Shown here piece by piece: positions 32,840 through 43,253 of a stretch of DNA of 64,000 nt. A program made the position numbers and the translations under genes. The notes beneath the pieces were generated by a model that saw only the letters and a program-made list of their open reading frames with translations, was not told the origin of the DNA and searched no databases. This DNA is from Diphasiastrum complanatum. Lineage: Eukaryota > Streptophyta > Lycopodiopsida > Lycopodiales > Lycopodiaceae. The DNA is taken from assembly GCA_029204225.1 (NCBI GenBank), contig CM055101.1:271665-335664 (forward strand), written 5' to 3'. Every line of letters starts with the position of its first letter. Positions within the stretch are counted from its first letter, which is position 1.

Positions 32840-33020
32840 CAGAGAGCGAGCGAGCGAGAGTGAGAGCGCGAACGATTTGCCAAGAAGAGCCTTACTTGAA
32901 GGCAGACGTGTTGAATGTGAGAGACAGAGGGCGGAACTCAATAAATTCCTTCGAATGTCTGAGTCAGTGATAATCCGTAGCTGGGTTCGTCGACAATCTC
33001 AAGGCTGAATTTTACTTCAT
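31966..33020 (+). repeat. Third copy of BPS1-like upstream spacer and promoter, gene absent
   Basis: 31966-32650 matches the spacer, and 32650-33020 the promoter and leader. TATAAATA at 32721-32728 is intact. The leader holds the longest GA tract (32760-32833). Sequence stops before the ATG, at about 33015-33030, and passes directly into copia B copy 2. A promoter without its gene would, if active, read into the antisense of copia B gag. Confidence 0.6.
32760..32833. repeat. (GA)n microsatellite, longest
   Basis: About 74 bases of almost uninterrupted GA dinucleotide in the third BPS1-like leader copy. ORFs across it are artefacts. Confidence 0.92.
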
Positions 33021-33096
33021 AATTTTTTTTATTTTAATAATAAAAAAGGCATCTTGCACGAATTCTTAAAGGGTCTTTTTGGAACTCAAAACTACT

Positions 33097-33930
33097 CTAA
33101 TGACCTGCTTGTTTTGGTTTCCCCTTGACTTGTTCCGCTAGGAATTTGCGACATTCACTCTTCCAATGGCCCTTTTTACCACAATGGAGGCACTTGCCTT
33201 TCTTCTTAGTTTTACTGGAAGATCTCTCATCCTCTTGAGACTTGGCAAATTGCTGCTTAGACTTCTTCTTGCCCTTGCCCTTGCCTTGTTTTTGGCATGT
33301 CGCAAGTGTCTGGTCGTCAGTATTTTGATGTCTAGCTTTCACCATTTCTCGCCGTTGCTCTTCCTGCATCAAGATTTCTGTGAGCTCGTCAAAGGTTGGC
33401 AATCTTTCTCTTGATGATATTCCACTCACAAACATCTGATAGGGTTCTGCAATGCCGCACAATGCATTGTGCACCAGCTCCACATCACGTATGCGCTCAC
33501 CAATAGAATGCAGTTCATCTCTCATTGTCTTGATTCTGGTCATGTACGTTTGAATGTGCTCTCCTTTTTCCATGCGGGCACTATTCAACTTTGACTTCAG
33601 AAACATGATTCTTGACAGATTTGACGTCTCAAATGCTCCTTCAGCACATCCCATGCCTGTCTGGGTGTCACAGCATCACAAATGTGGGTAATGATGTGAT
33701 CCTTCACTGACAAGTTAATGAAGGTCAAAGCTTTCCTCATCTTTTTGTCGAACACTTTCATATTTGCTTCATTTGGCGGCCTTCTCTCATCACCTGTGAC
33801 GACTTCCCACACGTCTTTCTCCGTCAGTATGTTTTTCATGTTGAATTTCCACACTGCATAGTTAGAAATCCCGTCCAATTTGCTACTTTCACTCAAAATG
33901 GACTCTCCTATGTTTGCCGTCGCAAAACTG
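33097..33930 (-). pseudogene. Copia B gag (copy 2)
   Basis: Two overlapping frames (33597-33896 and 33097-33654). N-terminal SSKLDGISNYAVWKFNMKNI and DVWEVVTGDERRPPNE, the capsid core as in copy 1, and a full CCHC knuckle (CLHCGKKGHWKSEC). The one-base deletion near 33630 (EHLRRQ) is shared with copy 1, so these two are closer to each other than to copy 3. The first 15 or so residues are lost by a small deletion near 33935. Confidence 0.88.
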
Positions 33931-33935
33931 CTTGA

Positions 33936-35220
33936 TAGGCTAAAAACAATATGCCGAGGCCAACAGTGATGTCAAAAGTTGAAAATAATGACATGCACTT
34001 TTTCTCTTAGCAGGCCACTCCATGCTTTTCCACCAATTTGAAAGCCAAATCGGCGTCGCCTTCCGAAATGCACTCAGTTATCAACTCCCAACAACGTGCC
34101 CAGTAGAATGGTGAAATCACTTCTGGCGTACTCCGAACACTTTCTCCACTGCAATCACTCTGTTTTGTTGTACCGTACATGGAGGTACAGTCCGGGTGCC
34201 CTTCGTTTGGATGTTATAGACTTTCGTTTGGGTCAAAATGGGCAAAGGGCCCAAAAATAGGGACTTTTCTAGTTTTTGAACTGTTTCTTCACCTTGAAGA
34301 AACTTCACTCTTCACTTGTGAAGGGACCCAACTCCAATTTCAGTATGAAAATTTTTAATGAAGTTGAAGGCTGAAATGCACTTCACTTCTTCAGGGCCCT
34401 CTTCAACAACCCTTTAGACTCCATCCAATGGTTGAATCTGATCCAACTGTGGATATCCCTTCTGGGTAGTAGAATATGAGCCGTTGATCTTGTAACTCCT
34501 CTATCCAATGGATCTGAGCACTTCTGTGCACCAATGGAGAGTCTTGTAGACACTATCCACTTCGAAACGCTATGCTCTCACCCTGGTTCCACGCGCGAAC
34601 AGTCCGCGACCTCCCTGTCTGCGGCCGTGCCTCCCCACACTCATTTTTGTTTAATCGAACTCGCCTGTGGATCAATTTGAGCACGATCTGAGGCCTGGAG
34701 CAGGTCTCCCTACTGATTCCAAGTCTGTAGAGTGCTCACTCAAGAAATTCCGTGGAGAAACAGTGATTTTAGCTCAACTTGACAAAGTGGCTTTTTTTTC
34801 TCCTTTTACTGCAAATCTGCTAGGTTAATTGTCTGGAGACAAATCTCTGACATAAACCTCAGAATCTCTCCATGGCTGGTTGACAATGTGATTAGCTTCC
34901 TTCTTGTCCTTACGGCATCCAAAACGGTGCACAAACAGCGAAGAAATCACCAGTTATGTATAAAAACCGTAACCCCAAACCCGGTTTCAATTTTCAACCG
35001 GCTTCAAAATTGTCAATTTTTCACCAAATTTTTTCCTGTCTGATGCTATGCACATGCTAATAGTCCCTCTGCTGAGCTTAGCAAGCCTCTATAAACTATA
35101 AACCATGCACCGGTGCTTCTCTTTCCGTCTTCAACCCGCCGTAAACCCCAAACTCTCAGAAGACAGTTATCCCAAAGCTCTCTTCAACGACGATGATGTA
35201 CTGTGTACACTCCCTCTACG
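33936..35220 (-). other. Copia B untranslated leader (copy 2)
   Basis: About 1.3 kb between primer site and gag, without conserved coding potential. It is repeated at 60547-61767 with small indels (a 20-odd-base segment near 34590 is absent from copy 3). A leader this long is unusual for a copia element and may hold packaging or translation signals. I see none that I can name. Confidence 0.55.
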
Positions 35221-35233
35221 ACTCTGATACCAA
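35221..35233 (-). promoter_or_regulatory. Copia B primer-binding site
   Basis: Minus strand TGGTATCAGAGTC, an initiator-tRNA-Met match that directly abuts the LTR end AATTCTAAGT with no spacer. Same at 61768-61780. Confidence 0.8.
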
Positions 35234-35494
35234 CTTAGAATTTGCTTTGCACAGGAACACAGATCATGCTATACAGTAACACAGACAGAAAACACTCTCC
35301 ACAGCAAGCTGTATTTCTCAAAATGAAATTACACTGTACATATAGTTGTTCACTCAGGCAACCCATGCATGACCCAGGTTGCCGTTGGCGGCATGCGTGT
35401 CCCGTCGACTTGCCTCGTGGCGAGGCCAACTCATCCTTATCCACTGATAGGACCCACAGTACAGTAACACAGTGATTTTACTTTAATTTTAACT
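35234..35494 (-). repeat. Copia B 5' LTR (copy 2)
   Basis: 261 bp. The coding strand starts AGTTAAAATT and ends AATTCTAAGT. Nearly full match to 15530-15793; copy 3 (61781-61961) lacks about 80 internal bases. It is followed by CAAAG target duplication at 35495-35499. Confidence 0.8.
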
Positions 35495-35950
35495 CAAAGG
35501 ACCTTCAGCTTCCATCGAGAGATTGCAACATCATCAGCTTCGTTTCTTACCTCTGCACCTATAACAATGTCATACAATTCCTTAGCCATTAGCACAATTC
35601 TCATCTTAGATTTCTATAGATGGTAATTGGCTCCATCAAGCTTGTCCATGATTGGACTGGCTTTCCCTTGGAAATCCAGGTGGATATTAGTCTAAGCTAT
35701 AGTAATAACTATCAGTGACTTGAGAATGAAAATAGACTAAGTTCCATAATCACTTTTGACAAGGATCATAATAACATATGGACTCTGGGTCAAAATGAAA
35801 ATCGACCATGGATCGATTTGATCTTCGACCTGGTATCGAAATACACTTAATCTATTCTAAGCTCATTCTTTTTTAAACAAAAAACAAACTATCATAAGAA
35901 ATAATTATTTTGCATTATATAGATCGAAATAAGAGGCAAGTAGATCATGC
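35495..35950 (-). repeat. Copia A gag N-terminus and LTR remnant flanking copia B
   Basis: 35507-35640 encodes the start of copia A gag (minus; KELYDIVIGAEV region), cut off by copia B. 35700-35950 is the LTR remnant, with part of the TATA region deleted. The same arrangement lies at 61962-62400. Between the CAAAG and the resumed gag, about 9 bases of gag are missing in both copies. Confidence 0.65.
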
Positions 35951-35957
35951 CATGTTA

Positions 35958-36820
35958 TCACATGTCCTGATCCTCAAATTGAGCAGGTCCTCCAAATGTA
36001 GATGAATTGTTGTAATGTGCTCCTTCTAAAAATTTGGGACTGCGCAAATGGATACAATATCGTTGTTGTAATCTATATAAAATTTGCACTCGATGTTGAA
36101 AAAAAAATGACCAGTCTCTATTGTTGCATCGATCATCAATTGTTTTTTTGGGGTACATCTTTGCTTGTCGATGTCCCAGCTGCTTGAGTTTGTATGTGAA
36201 CAAAGTTACAACATGAATTGCATCAGAAGAATCACTTGATGCAGCAGAACTTTTCTTCTTGAGCATATGTAAAGAGGGTACAACTTTTTCGTAAGTGAAC
36301 AGTACTCGAGTCTTCCATATAACAGCTGCACATTATATAAGGTTTTGGCTATAAATTTAACCAAATCATCTCTTTTGTAAGCGATCCAAATCGTATGTGT
36401 CAAATGATTCTCATGACTACGAATATATTCTTTCATACCTTCAAAGTATTCACTATATTTATGTTCCCATTTTATGTATATCATCCATAGTAATGGATTA
36501 TAGAAATCAACTACCAGCTCTATTTTCTTTGAGTATTTTTGGACATTCAACACCTTATTATTGAATGTTGCAATAAACCTTAAGTGATTATATGTTTTGA
36601 AAGTTTGGTTGCAATCATTTTCAAAGGCTGGTTCCTTTTGTCTCAACAATTCTAAGGCTATATCATGTGAAGTCTTTCATTTATTACCTTATTGGAGATG
36701 TCTCCTTTGAATTCCTGAATTCAATATGTGGGCACATCAAATTGAATAGGCAATATGAGATACATCCCATAAACTAAAGATAAGGGTGTTATTTTTGGTT
36801 GTTATCTTTTCGTATTTGGA
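35958..36820 (-). pseudogene. Gypsy-type 3' coding remnant (copy 2)
   Basis: Upstream (36660-36820) it matches the integrase C-terminal region better kept at 63128-63331. Then a 147-codon frame (36206-36649) holds FENDCNQTFKTYNHLRFIAT and the unrecognised WEHKYSEYFEGMKEYIRSHE, NHLTHTIWIAYKRDD. A final frame ends in AHYNNSSTFGGPAQFEDQDM. The unrecognised part is conserved in three copies (12530, 35958, 62403). Confidence 0.5.
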
Positions 36821-36825
36821 AACCC

Positions 36826-37400
36826 CCCAGCTTGCTATTGCAGTTGTGTAGTTGTATCAGCCCTTGATGTACTCCCCCTGATGGTGTTGTGTTCCTTCCT
36901 TCTAGCAGCTCACTACTAGCATTTCGGCTTCCTCCTGAAGTTTGTTACATTTATCGTCTCTGTCATGGAGCTGAACCTCCATATCAAATAATTGCTGCTA
37001 CAGTCGTTGCAAATCTGCCATGGGGTGTCGCAGATTAGCCTGCTCCTATATCGCCTCTGGATCGATAGCCATCCACTACATTGCCCCGAAACAGGTAACA
37101 TCCCTTGCCTTTCTACAAGCTTCTTTTCTAATTGCAAATTTTTCTCACATAGAAATCCTTGCTCTTCCACATACTACTCTATCTTGTCAGCTACTCTCGT
37201 TCACACTATGGTCTTGGTCCTTTCCTTTAGCCCAACATTATCTATCCGAACTACTCCCCCTGCAGTGCTAGTGAGTTGAGATTGCAAAAGCTCCTTTTCA
37301 TACTCATAAGCATCCTTCGATGTTTGGGCTGTAAACAACTCTTTTGGTAGTTCAGTAATCCGCTCAAAATACCGAGCATTTCGTTCACGTAATAGATAGT
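36826..37400 (-). pseudogene. Coiled-coil protein remnant, family unknown
   Basis: Minus-strand frames read LLRERNARYFERITELPKEL, DAYEYEKELLQSQL, GFLCEKNLQLEKKLVERQGM and, in another frame, QQLFDMEVQLHDRDDKCNKL and QEEAEMLVVSC. This is heptad-rich, charged sequence typical of a coiled coil. The latter half recurs at 37960-38105, 39240-39430, 55985-56190, 63430-63650 and 63770-63930, usually fused to copia A gag. The family is unknown; it could be the gag-like ORF of another element or a captured host gene. Confidence 0.5.
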
Positions 37401-37404
37401 TATC

Positions 37405-37950
37405 CTCTACACAAGTAGTAATTTATATGACATAACAGTCTTTTAGAAGAATAACTTCATGTTGGAAAGAATCATATAAACAGCTAATTCTTTGTCGGCT
37501 AGTTTGACTGCCCTTGATGTTGTGTCGGTTCATGATTTAGATTTGGTTGCTTTGGGCCTTTCTTCTTTTGCTAAGTTGAGCCTTTGTTGGTGCATAAGGC
37601 ATGAGAATCGACACTTGAGGAACCAGAGACTTTGTTCCTTCTCCTCTCTTCGTAACGCAACATTGTCATGACTCTTGAAAGAGTCAATTCAGGGTGTGTC
37701 AGGATGATCATCACCTAGCTGTCATATGAGCTTGGGAAGCTTGAAAGCAGTGTCATTACTACATCTTGATCATCTATAACAGAACCAAAAGTGGCCATTT
37801 GCTTTAGCAAGTTCTTGAACTGGTTGATGTGATTTTGTAGGAAATTTTGGTTGGTCATCTTGAGGGAGAAAATGTACTTTTCTAGATGTAGTTTGGAAGC
37901 TATGTAAATCCAATAGTTCTTGTCCGCTTAACACTTGGTTGTCGCGTTAT
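37405..37950 (-). repeat. Tandem duplication unit 1 (copia A gag piece)
   Basis: Nearly identical to 38655-39200, a direct duplication with a period of about 1.25 kb. Each unit holds the end of copia A gag with its linker (minus strand), an AT-rich piece found also at 24640, and the sequence AATCCAAYAGTTCTTGTCCG. Between the units lie another gag fragment and the coiled-coil piece. Few differences separate the units, so the duplication is fairly recent. Confidence 0.7.
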
Positions 37951-38108
37951 GCTGATGGTGGTGTGTTCCTTCCTTTGAGCAGCTCACTACTAGCATTTCG
38001 GCTTCCTCCTGAAGTTTGTGACATTTATCATCTCTATCATGGAGGTGAACCTCCATATCAGATAACTGCTACTACTGTCGTTTTGAATCTACCATGGAGT
38101 GTCGCAGT

Positions 38109-38490
38109 CTATTCCTGCAACAACATTGTCATGACTCTTAAAAGAGTCGGTTTAGGGTGTGTTGTGATGATCATCCCCCAGCTGTCGCATGGGCTTGGCA
38201 AGCTTGAAAGTAGTGTCATTACTGCATTTTGATCATCTATGACATATCCGACAGTGGCCATTTGCTTCAGCAGGTTCTTGAACTGGTGGATGTGACTCTG
38301 TAGGTAACCTTTGTTTGTCATCTTGAGCGAGAAAATTTTCTTCCTGTGATGTAGCTTGGAAGCTATGTCGCACACATCGTACAGAGTGCTCAGGATGTCC
38401 CAGACTTCCTTGGAGGTCTGAGCTTTAGACACATGGCCGATTTGAGTGAAAAATATCCAAATCCAAGAAAAGTCAGTAATAAGTGCTTCC
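38109..38490 (-). pseudogene. Copia A gag fragment (subfamily 2)
   Basis: 127-codon frame: TQIGHVSKAQTSKEVWDILS, ASKLHHRKKIFSLKM, FKNLLKQMATVGYVIDDQNA and LLRVMTMLLQE. It corresponds to the middle and end of the gag at 25539-26090 and here has CAG where that copy has TAG. Downstream it is fused out of frame to the coiled-coil remnant (37960-38105). Confidence 0.75.
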
Positions 38491-38654
38491 ACTAAAAGGA
38501 TTCACTTCATTACAAACAGGACTTCTCCTTCAAATATTTTCAATCTGAGTGATAGAAGTTACTATTCCATTGAAATCCATTTATGTAACAGAGATATTCT
38601 AGGTTTAAGAAATTGAAACATTTTAACCTTAGAATTTATCTGAATTCCAAGTCT

Positions 38655-39200
38655 ATTCACACAAGTAGTAATTTATATGACATAACAGTCTTTTAGAAGA
38701 ATAACTTCATGTTGGAAAGAATCATATAAACAGCTAATTCTTTGTCGGCTAGTTTGACTGCCCTTGATGTTGTGTCGGTTCATGATTAAGATTTGGTTGC
38801 TTTGGGCCTTTCTTCTTTTGCTAAGTTGAGCCTTTGTTGGTGCATAAGGCATGAGAGTCGACACTTGAGGAACCAGAGACTTTGTTCCTTCTCCTCTCTT
38901 CGTAACGCAACATTGTCATGACTCTTGAAAGAGTCAATTCAGGGTGTGTCAGGATGATCATCACCCAGCTGTCGTATGAGCTTGGGAAGCTTGAAAGCAG
39001 TGTCATTACTACATCTTGATCATCTATAATAGAACCAAAAGTGGACATTTGCTTTAGCAAGTTCTTGAACTGGTTGATGTGATTCTGTAGGAAATCTCGG
39101 TTGGTCATCTTGAGGGAGAAAATGTTCTTTTCTAGATGTAGTTTGGAAGCTATGTAAATCCAACAGTTCTTGTCCGCTTAACACTTGGTTGCCGCGTTAT
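38655..39200 (-). repeat. Tandem duplication unit 2 (copia A gag piece)
   Basis: Second unit of the duplication at 37405-37950. The frame 38821-39108 encodes NHINQFKNLLKQMSTFGSII through VMTMLRYEERRRNKVSGSSS, with TAC at the codon that is TAG in other copies, so it reads through into the linker. Confidence 0.7.
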
Positions 39201-39440
39201 GGGAACCCAAGTTTGATCTCCTTTTAAAAATCCCCCAGTTTGCTATTGTGGTTGTGTAGTTCTATCAGCCGTTGGCGTAGCCCCCCTGATGGTGGTGCGT
39301 TCTTTCCTTCGAGCAGCTCACTACTAGCATTTCGGCTTCCTCCTGAAGTTTGTGACATTTATCATCTCTATCATGGAGCTGAGCCTCGATATCAGATAAC
39401 TGCTTCTACTGTCGTTTCGAATCTACCATGGAGTGTCGCA

Positions 39441-39445
39441 ATCTA
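39441..39445. repeat. Left target-site duplication of the non-coding LTR element
   Basis: ATCTA, paired with GTCTA at 44499-44503. Empty-site sequence in related copies (near 38107 and 56192) reads GTCTA, so one base has changed on the left. Confidence 0.75.
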
Positions 39446-40663
39446 TGTTGTAAAGCTACCTTTACAAGCTTTACTTGCGGCGCCATCGGCGCCAGCTATG
39501 TCCCCGGCGCCAGCAGCGCCACTGCTGCTCCCGGCGCCACTGTGACCAGAATCCAGCCGGCGCCAAGTTCCTATGGCTGAAAATCTTTGATCGGTTCTAG
39601 CGAAGTCCAGAGAGCTCAGATCGATGTGCAATCACCTCACACGATCTAGGCATGATTAAAGGAAGCCTGGGGATCAATAAAATCTAGAGAGAGAAAATGG
39701 CTTTCTAGAAAGAGAAAATCCTAGAGAGAGAAAAACGTGCTTTACCAGCTTGGGTAGAGTGCTTGGTATGAGGGGGGGTGCCGAATCACACCAATACTAT
39801 AGGGGAGTGCGGGTTGCGACTCAGGGCGAGCTCCAACCAAGTCTCAGCCTCCCTTGCTGGAATGTTGTCATGGCTCTCGCCTTGGCATGCTAGCGCCCCG
39901 GAGACTAGGGTCGGTCACACACTTGAAATGTAACCTTCTCAGATTTATCAATAAAGTGGGATTTTCCTCAAACTGACTCTGATTACCTTCTGGGTTTCAG
40001 TGTTCGGTAAAAGCGCCAGTTGTAAGGCCGCTTTCAAAATTTTTAACTTGGCACATAGCTGAGGGTCGTATCCCGGGACGCCAGCGGTATGCCGTCGGGA
40101 CCATTCGGTCCGTGGCGCCAGCGGTATGCTGTCGGGACCATTTGGTCCAAGAACTGGTTGTTTCCATATCTGTCGCGACTTGTGGTTCTGAGTGTTCCTT
40201 GCATGAACGTGAATGGGTTAAGCTCTTGGGGAACGGGCTCTAACCTGTCGGCTGAGTTGGATGGCTTGCTTTGGTGGATGTTACCTGTTTATGGCTGTCC
40301 AGTCTGGCGTGGCGCCAGGTTGGCTTCCAGCGCTCGTGACGAAGCTTTCAGTTGGTTAAGTCTGATGTAAGTCAGACCGCTTGCTTGGAATGGATGTTAC
40401 TCGTTTGTAACGAAGCTTCGAGTTGGTTAAGTTTGATGTATGTCGGGCGGCTTGCTTGGAGGGAAGTCACCCACGTCGTCACCTCCGATCTGGCATGGCG
40501 CCAGGTTGGATCTCAATGTTGGTTTTCGGAACTTCAAGTTGGTTAAGTCTGATCGTTGTTGGCGAGTTGGCTGCTTGTATGTCAAGTGGGTTTGGATGGC
40601 AAGAGTTGAAGGCTGGAAAGCTAAGTCGTGGTTCCCGGCTCCCTTTGGGATGCCTGCGCTACA
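39446..40663 (+). repeat. 5' LTR of non-coding element
   Basis: 1,218 bp, TGTTGTAAAG...GCGCTACA. Near the start is a cluster of GGCGCC palindromes (about 39479-39560). AATAAA lies at 39950-39955. A 36-base direct repeat around 40080-40148 holds GGTATGCYGTCGGGACCATT. Another direct repeat at about 40345-40445 holds GTTGGTTAAGT. ORFs reported across it recur in the 3' LTR and are not genes. Confidence 0.88.
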
Positions 40664-40665
40664 TG

Positions 40666-40677
40666 TGGTATCAGAGC
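40666..40677 (+). promoter_or_regulatory. Primer-binding site of non-coding element
   Basis: TGGTATCAGAGC, an exact initiator-tRNA-Met match two bases after the 5' LTR. Confidence 0.9.
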
Positions 40678-40753
40678 CGACTGGCCGGTGAGCTATGCAG
40701 ATCTCACGGAAATGGCCATGGTTTGGGGTTCATCAAGACAACTGTTGTGCAAG

Positions 40754-41141
40754 GTGCTGCCCACAGTGTAAGCACGGGTGCGTCCACGGTCGGGGTGGTC
40801 TGCAGAACGGGGGACTTGATGAGTCAAAGTGTTGCCCTTGAGGTGTAAGCACGGTCAGTTCTCGCGGTTCGGGCCTGGCGCTGTCTGCACGTAGGACGGA
40901 TGAGGCAAAGTGCTGCCTAGGGAGGTGAAAGCACGGTCTGTACCTTGTGGGGTGCGGGGCGACATATTCGAACTGTACGGGTTAACCATTGATACAGAGA
41001 TGCTGCTCGAATTCGGGTGTAAAGCACGGGTGGTTAGCTGCCGGTGCGGGATAGCTGCCGATCGTTTAGCTATAAGGGCTATCGACCAAAAAGTGGTGGG
41101 GCGTGACTGAGGCAATGTGCTGCTTAATGGTGAAAGCACGG
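40754..41141 (+). repeat. Array of five hairpin-like motifs in leader
   Basis: Five imperfect repeats, each GTGCTGC, a 9-18-base variable loop, then GTRAAGCACGG, at 40754-40777, 40829-40854, 40910-40936, 41000-41030 and 41117-41141. GTGCT and AGCAC can pair, so each could form a short stem-loop. Two units have changed or partial left arms (GTGTT, ATGCT). They begin about 80 bases after the primer site, where packaging or dimerisation signals lie in retroelements. That role is inference. Confidence 0.6.
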
Positions 41142-41415
41142 ATAGTTGGAGGGGTGTCCTATGTGGGCTGATTCTGTGATCGATTTGTATGGGCGCGGCC
41201 AGGCAAAGGTCCGTTGGCAGGACCATCTCAAAGGGGGACCTTGCCTTTGTTACTTGTTAGTAAACCTGCCTGAGTGTCTTACTTGTACGTATTCGTGGTG
41301 AGTCTTAGTACTCGTGCTTTGCCTGGTTTGCATGATTGCTTGTGATACAAGGAGCTGATGGCTCGAGAAGGAACCTTTTCTTTTGAAGGCTGATACCATT
41401 AAACAAAGAGGACTA

Positions 41416-41919
41416 CAGAATCTGTGGGGCGGATTTGAAGTTCAAGTACTCACATGTGAACGACAACGAAACGACTCAATGTTTGCAAAGGATGGATGGC
41501 TAGCCTGTTTCTTGGGTTAGTTTCATTTGCGACAACGCCCACCAGACGCAAGCAGGAAGTCAAAAGTTGGAAAGGGCCATTTCAGGGGAGATCTTCTATG
41601 GAGCAGTTGGTCTTCATTTTGGGACGGCCACCTTCGGAACTGAAACTCACTGAGCATGGGCGATATCCAGAATCTGTGCGGCGGATTTGCAGTTCAAGTA
41701 CTCGCACGTGAACGACAACGAAATGACTCAATGTTTGCAAAGGATGGATGACTAGCCTGTTTCTTGGGTTAGTTTCATTTGCGACAACGCCCACCAGACG
41801 CAAGCAGGAAGTCAAAAGTTGGAAAGGGCAATTTCAGGGGAGATCTTCTATAGCAGTTGGTCTTCATTTTGGGACGGCCACCTTCGGAACTGAAACTCAC
41901 TGAGCATGGGTGATATCCA
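41416..41919 (+). repeat. 252-bp tandem duplication in internal region
   Basis: Units 41416-41667 and 41668-41919, both starting CAGAATCTGTG and ending TGATATC-like CGATATC. Few mismatches and a small deletion (ATGGAG to AT) separate them. No coding role is visible. Confidence 0.8.
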
Positions 41920-43239
41920 GTATCAGTTGGGTTTTTCCTCAAAGGGGAAAAGACTAGGATCCTCTTCAGAGATTGGCAACAAGTTGGATCGAGCCATAAT
42001 CCTAGCCGATGGGAAGCAAAGTGTTGGAAAGGCTTTTTGTCCGAAGAACTCTACTCTAAAGTCCGATCAGCTGATTTATTAAGTGGAGGGGAACTATCAC
42101 ACACACCTCTCTCTTGGGGCAAATTTTGAATGAAAGTTGATCAAAATGGGGGCAAATTCAAGGTGACCTAGCCATACTCACACGAGGAGACTGGCGAACT
42201 TTGGACCTAATAAGTTGACAAGCTTTTGTTGTGGAAAGGAAAGTTTGTTATAGGCTTTCTCTGGACCAGCAATGATGAAGAAACATATGAGTACGCTGGC
42301 TTGTGTTACGTGTAAGGCAGCTGATCAATGAAGGAACTGTGAAAGTTGAGTCTTGCATGAGAGACTTGGTATTTCGAACGGACGCTAAGGGACAGTTCGC
42401 GTTGAGATCGGATTAGTGCAAACTCTGGGTGCATGTTTCTGATTCAAAGAGAGCTACTTGAAGCCAAGCTCGATGTACACTTCTTGTTTTGACTGTGAGA
42501 CAACTAACCAGTGATGGAATTGTGAAAGTCAAGTTTTGCGCGATGGACATGGTGCTTCAAACAAACGCGAAGAGATAGTTCGGATGCGGATCAAACTGGT
42601 GCGACCCTTTGGCTTTCCACGAGGTCAATGGTTACATTTGGGCTGATTCAAAGAGCTACTTCAAGCTAAGTGAGAGGTGCATTGCGGAGTACTCAATCTT
42701 TGCCTACCTTAAAGAGCCAAGATGGAAAAGTATCAAGATCAGGCTTGGACAAGGAGAGAAATCAAGGTGCAGAAGCAACAAGGCACGGAGTGGACCATAA
42801 AGTGGGCAATCAAACGATAAATCCTTCGGCTAAGGGAGCCTTGATACCTGTGCGGAACTAAACAAACCTGGAGCTCAGGGAGCTCAACACAAAGTGCATC
42901 AAGGACAAATCAGGAGCTCAAAGGAGTTCCAAAGTCGAAAGTCAGAAGCGACAGGGGCGAACATTTCAAAGAAAGGCCTCTGTCACCAGTTAATAAGGTT
43001 CTCGGGTTTTACGAAAGCGATATCAAATCTACGCTTTTCCCAGACAAAGATATATTTTCAAGTTATGTAATTTTTCAGTACAAAGAGCTGAGCCTCCGAC
43101 TTGTGGTGTGCCAGCTTCAATGTTAATAAAAAGTGGCCAGTAAATTGAGTACCGTGCCTAGTAGCTTAAATGTATAGTCATTTTAATTGGGAGACACCTT
43201 TACTTTAATCTGACATCTGATGAGGACATCAGATTTTAT

Positions 43240-43253
43240 AAAGGTGGGGTGGA
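43240..43253 (+). promoter_or_regulatory. Polypurine tract of non-coding element
   Basis: AAAGGTGGGGTGGA directly before the 3' LTR start TGTTGTAAAG. Confidence 0.85.

Larger units (their letters stand above)
33030..35494 (-). mobile_element. Copia B (copy 2), 5' part
   Basis: Minus order: 5' LTR (35234-35494), primer site (35221-35233), about 1.3-kb leader (33930-35220), gag (33097-33930), then the right arm of the foldback insert, where it ends at the BPS1-like leader. Pol is absent. The right border carries CAAAG (35495-35499) and then copia A gag DNA, the same site as copy 3 and matching the left border of copy 1. Confidence 0.85.

Noticed and set aside
40089-40848. Several ORFs of 64-141 codons on the plus strand
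   Set aside because: They lie in the 5' LTR of the non-coding element and recur identically in the 3' LTR (43924-44533). No known domains; overlapping frames change at the LTR border.
40754-41141. Regular repeats that might suggest a CRISPR array
   Set aside because: Repeats are imperfect with variable loops and uneven spacing, lie in a plant LTR element leader, and have no cas-like gene nearby.
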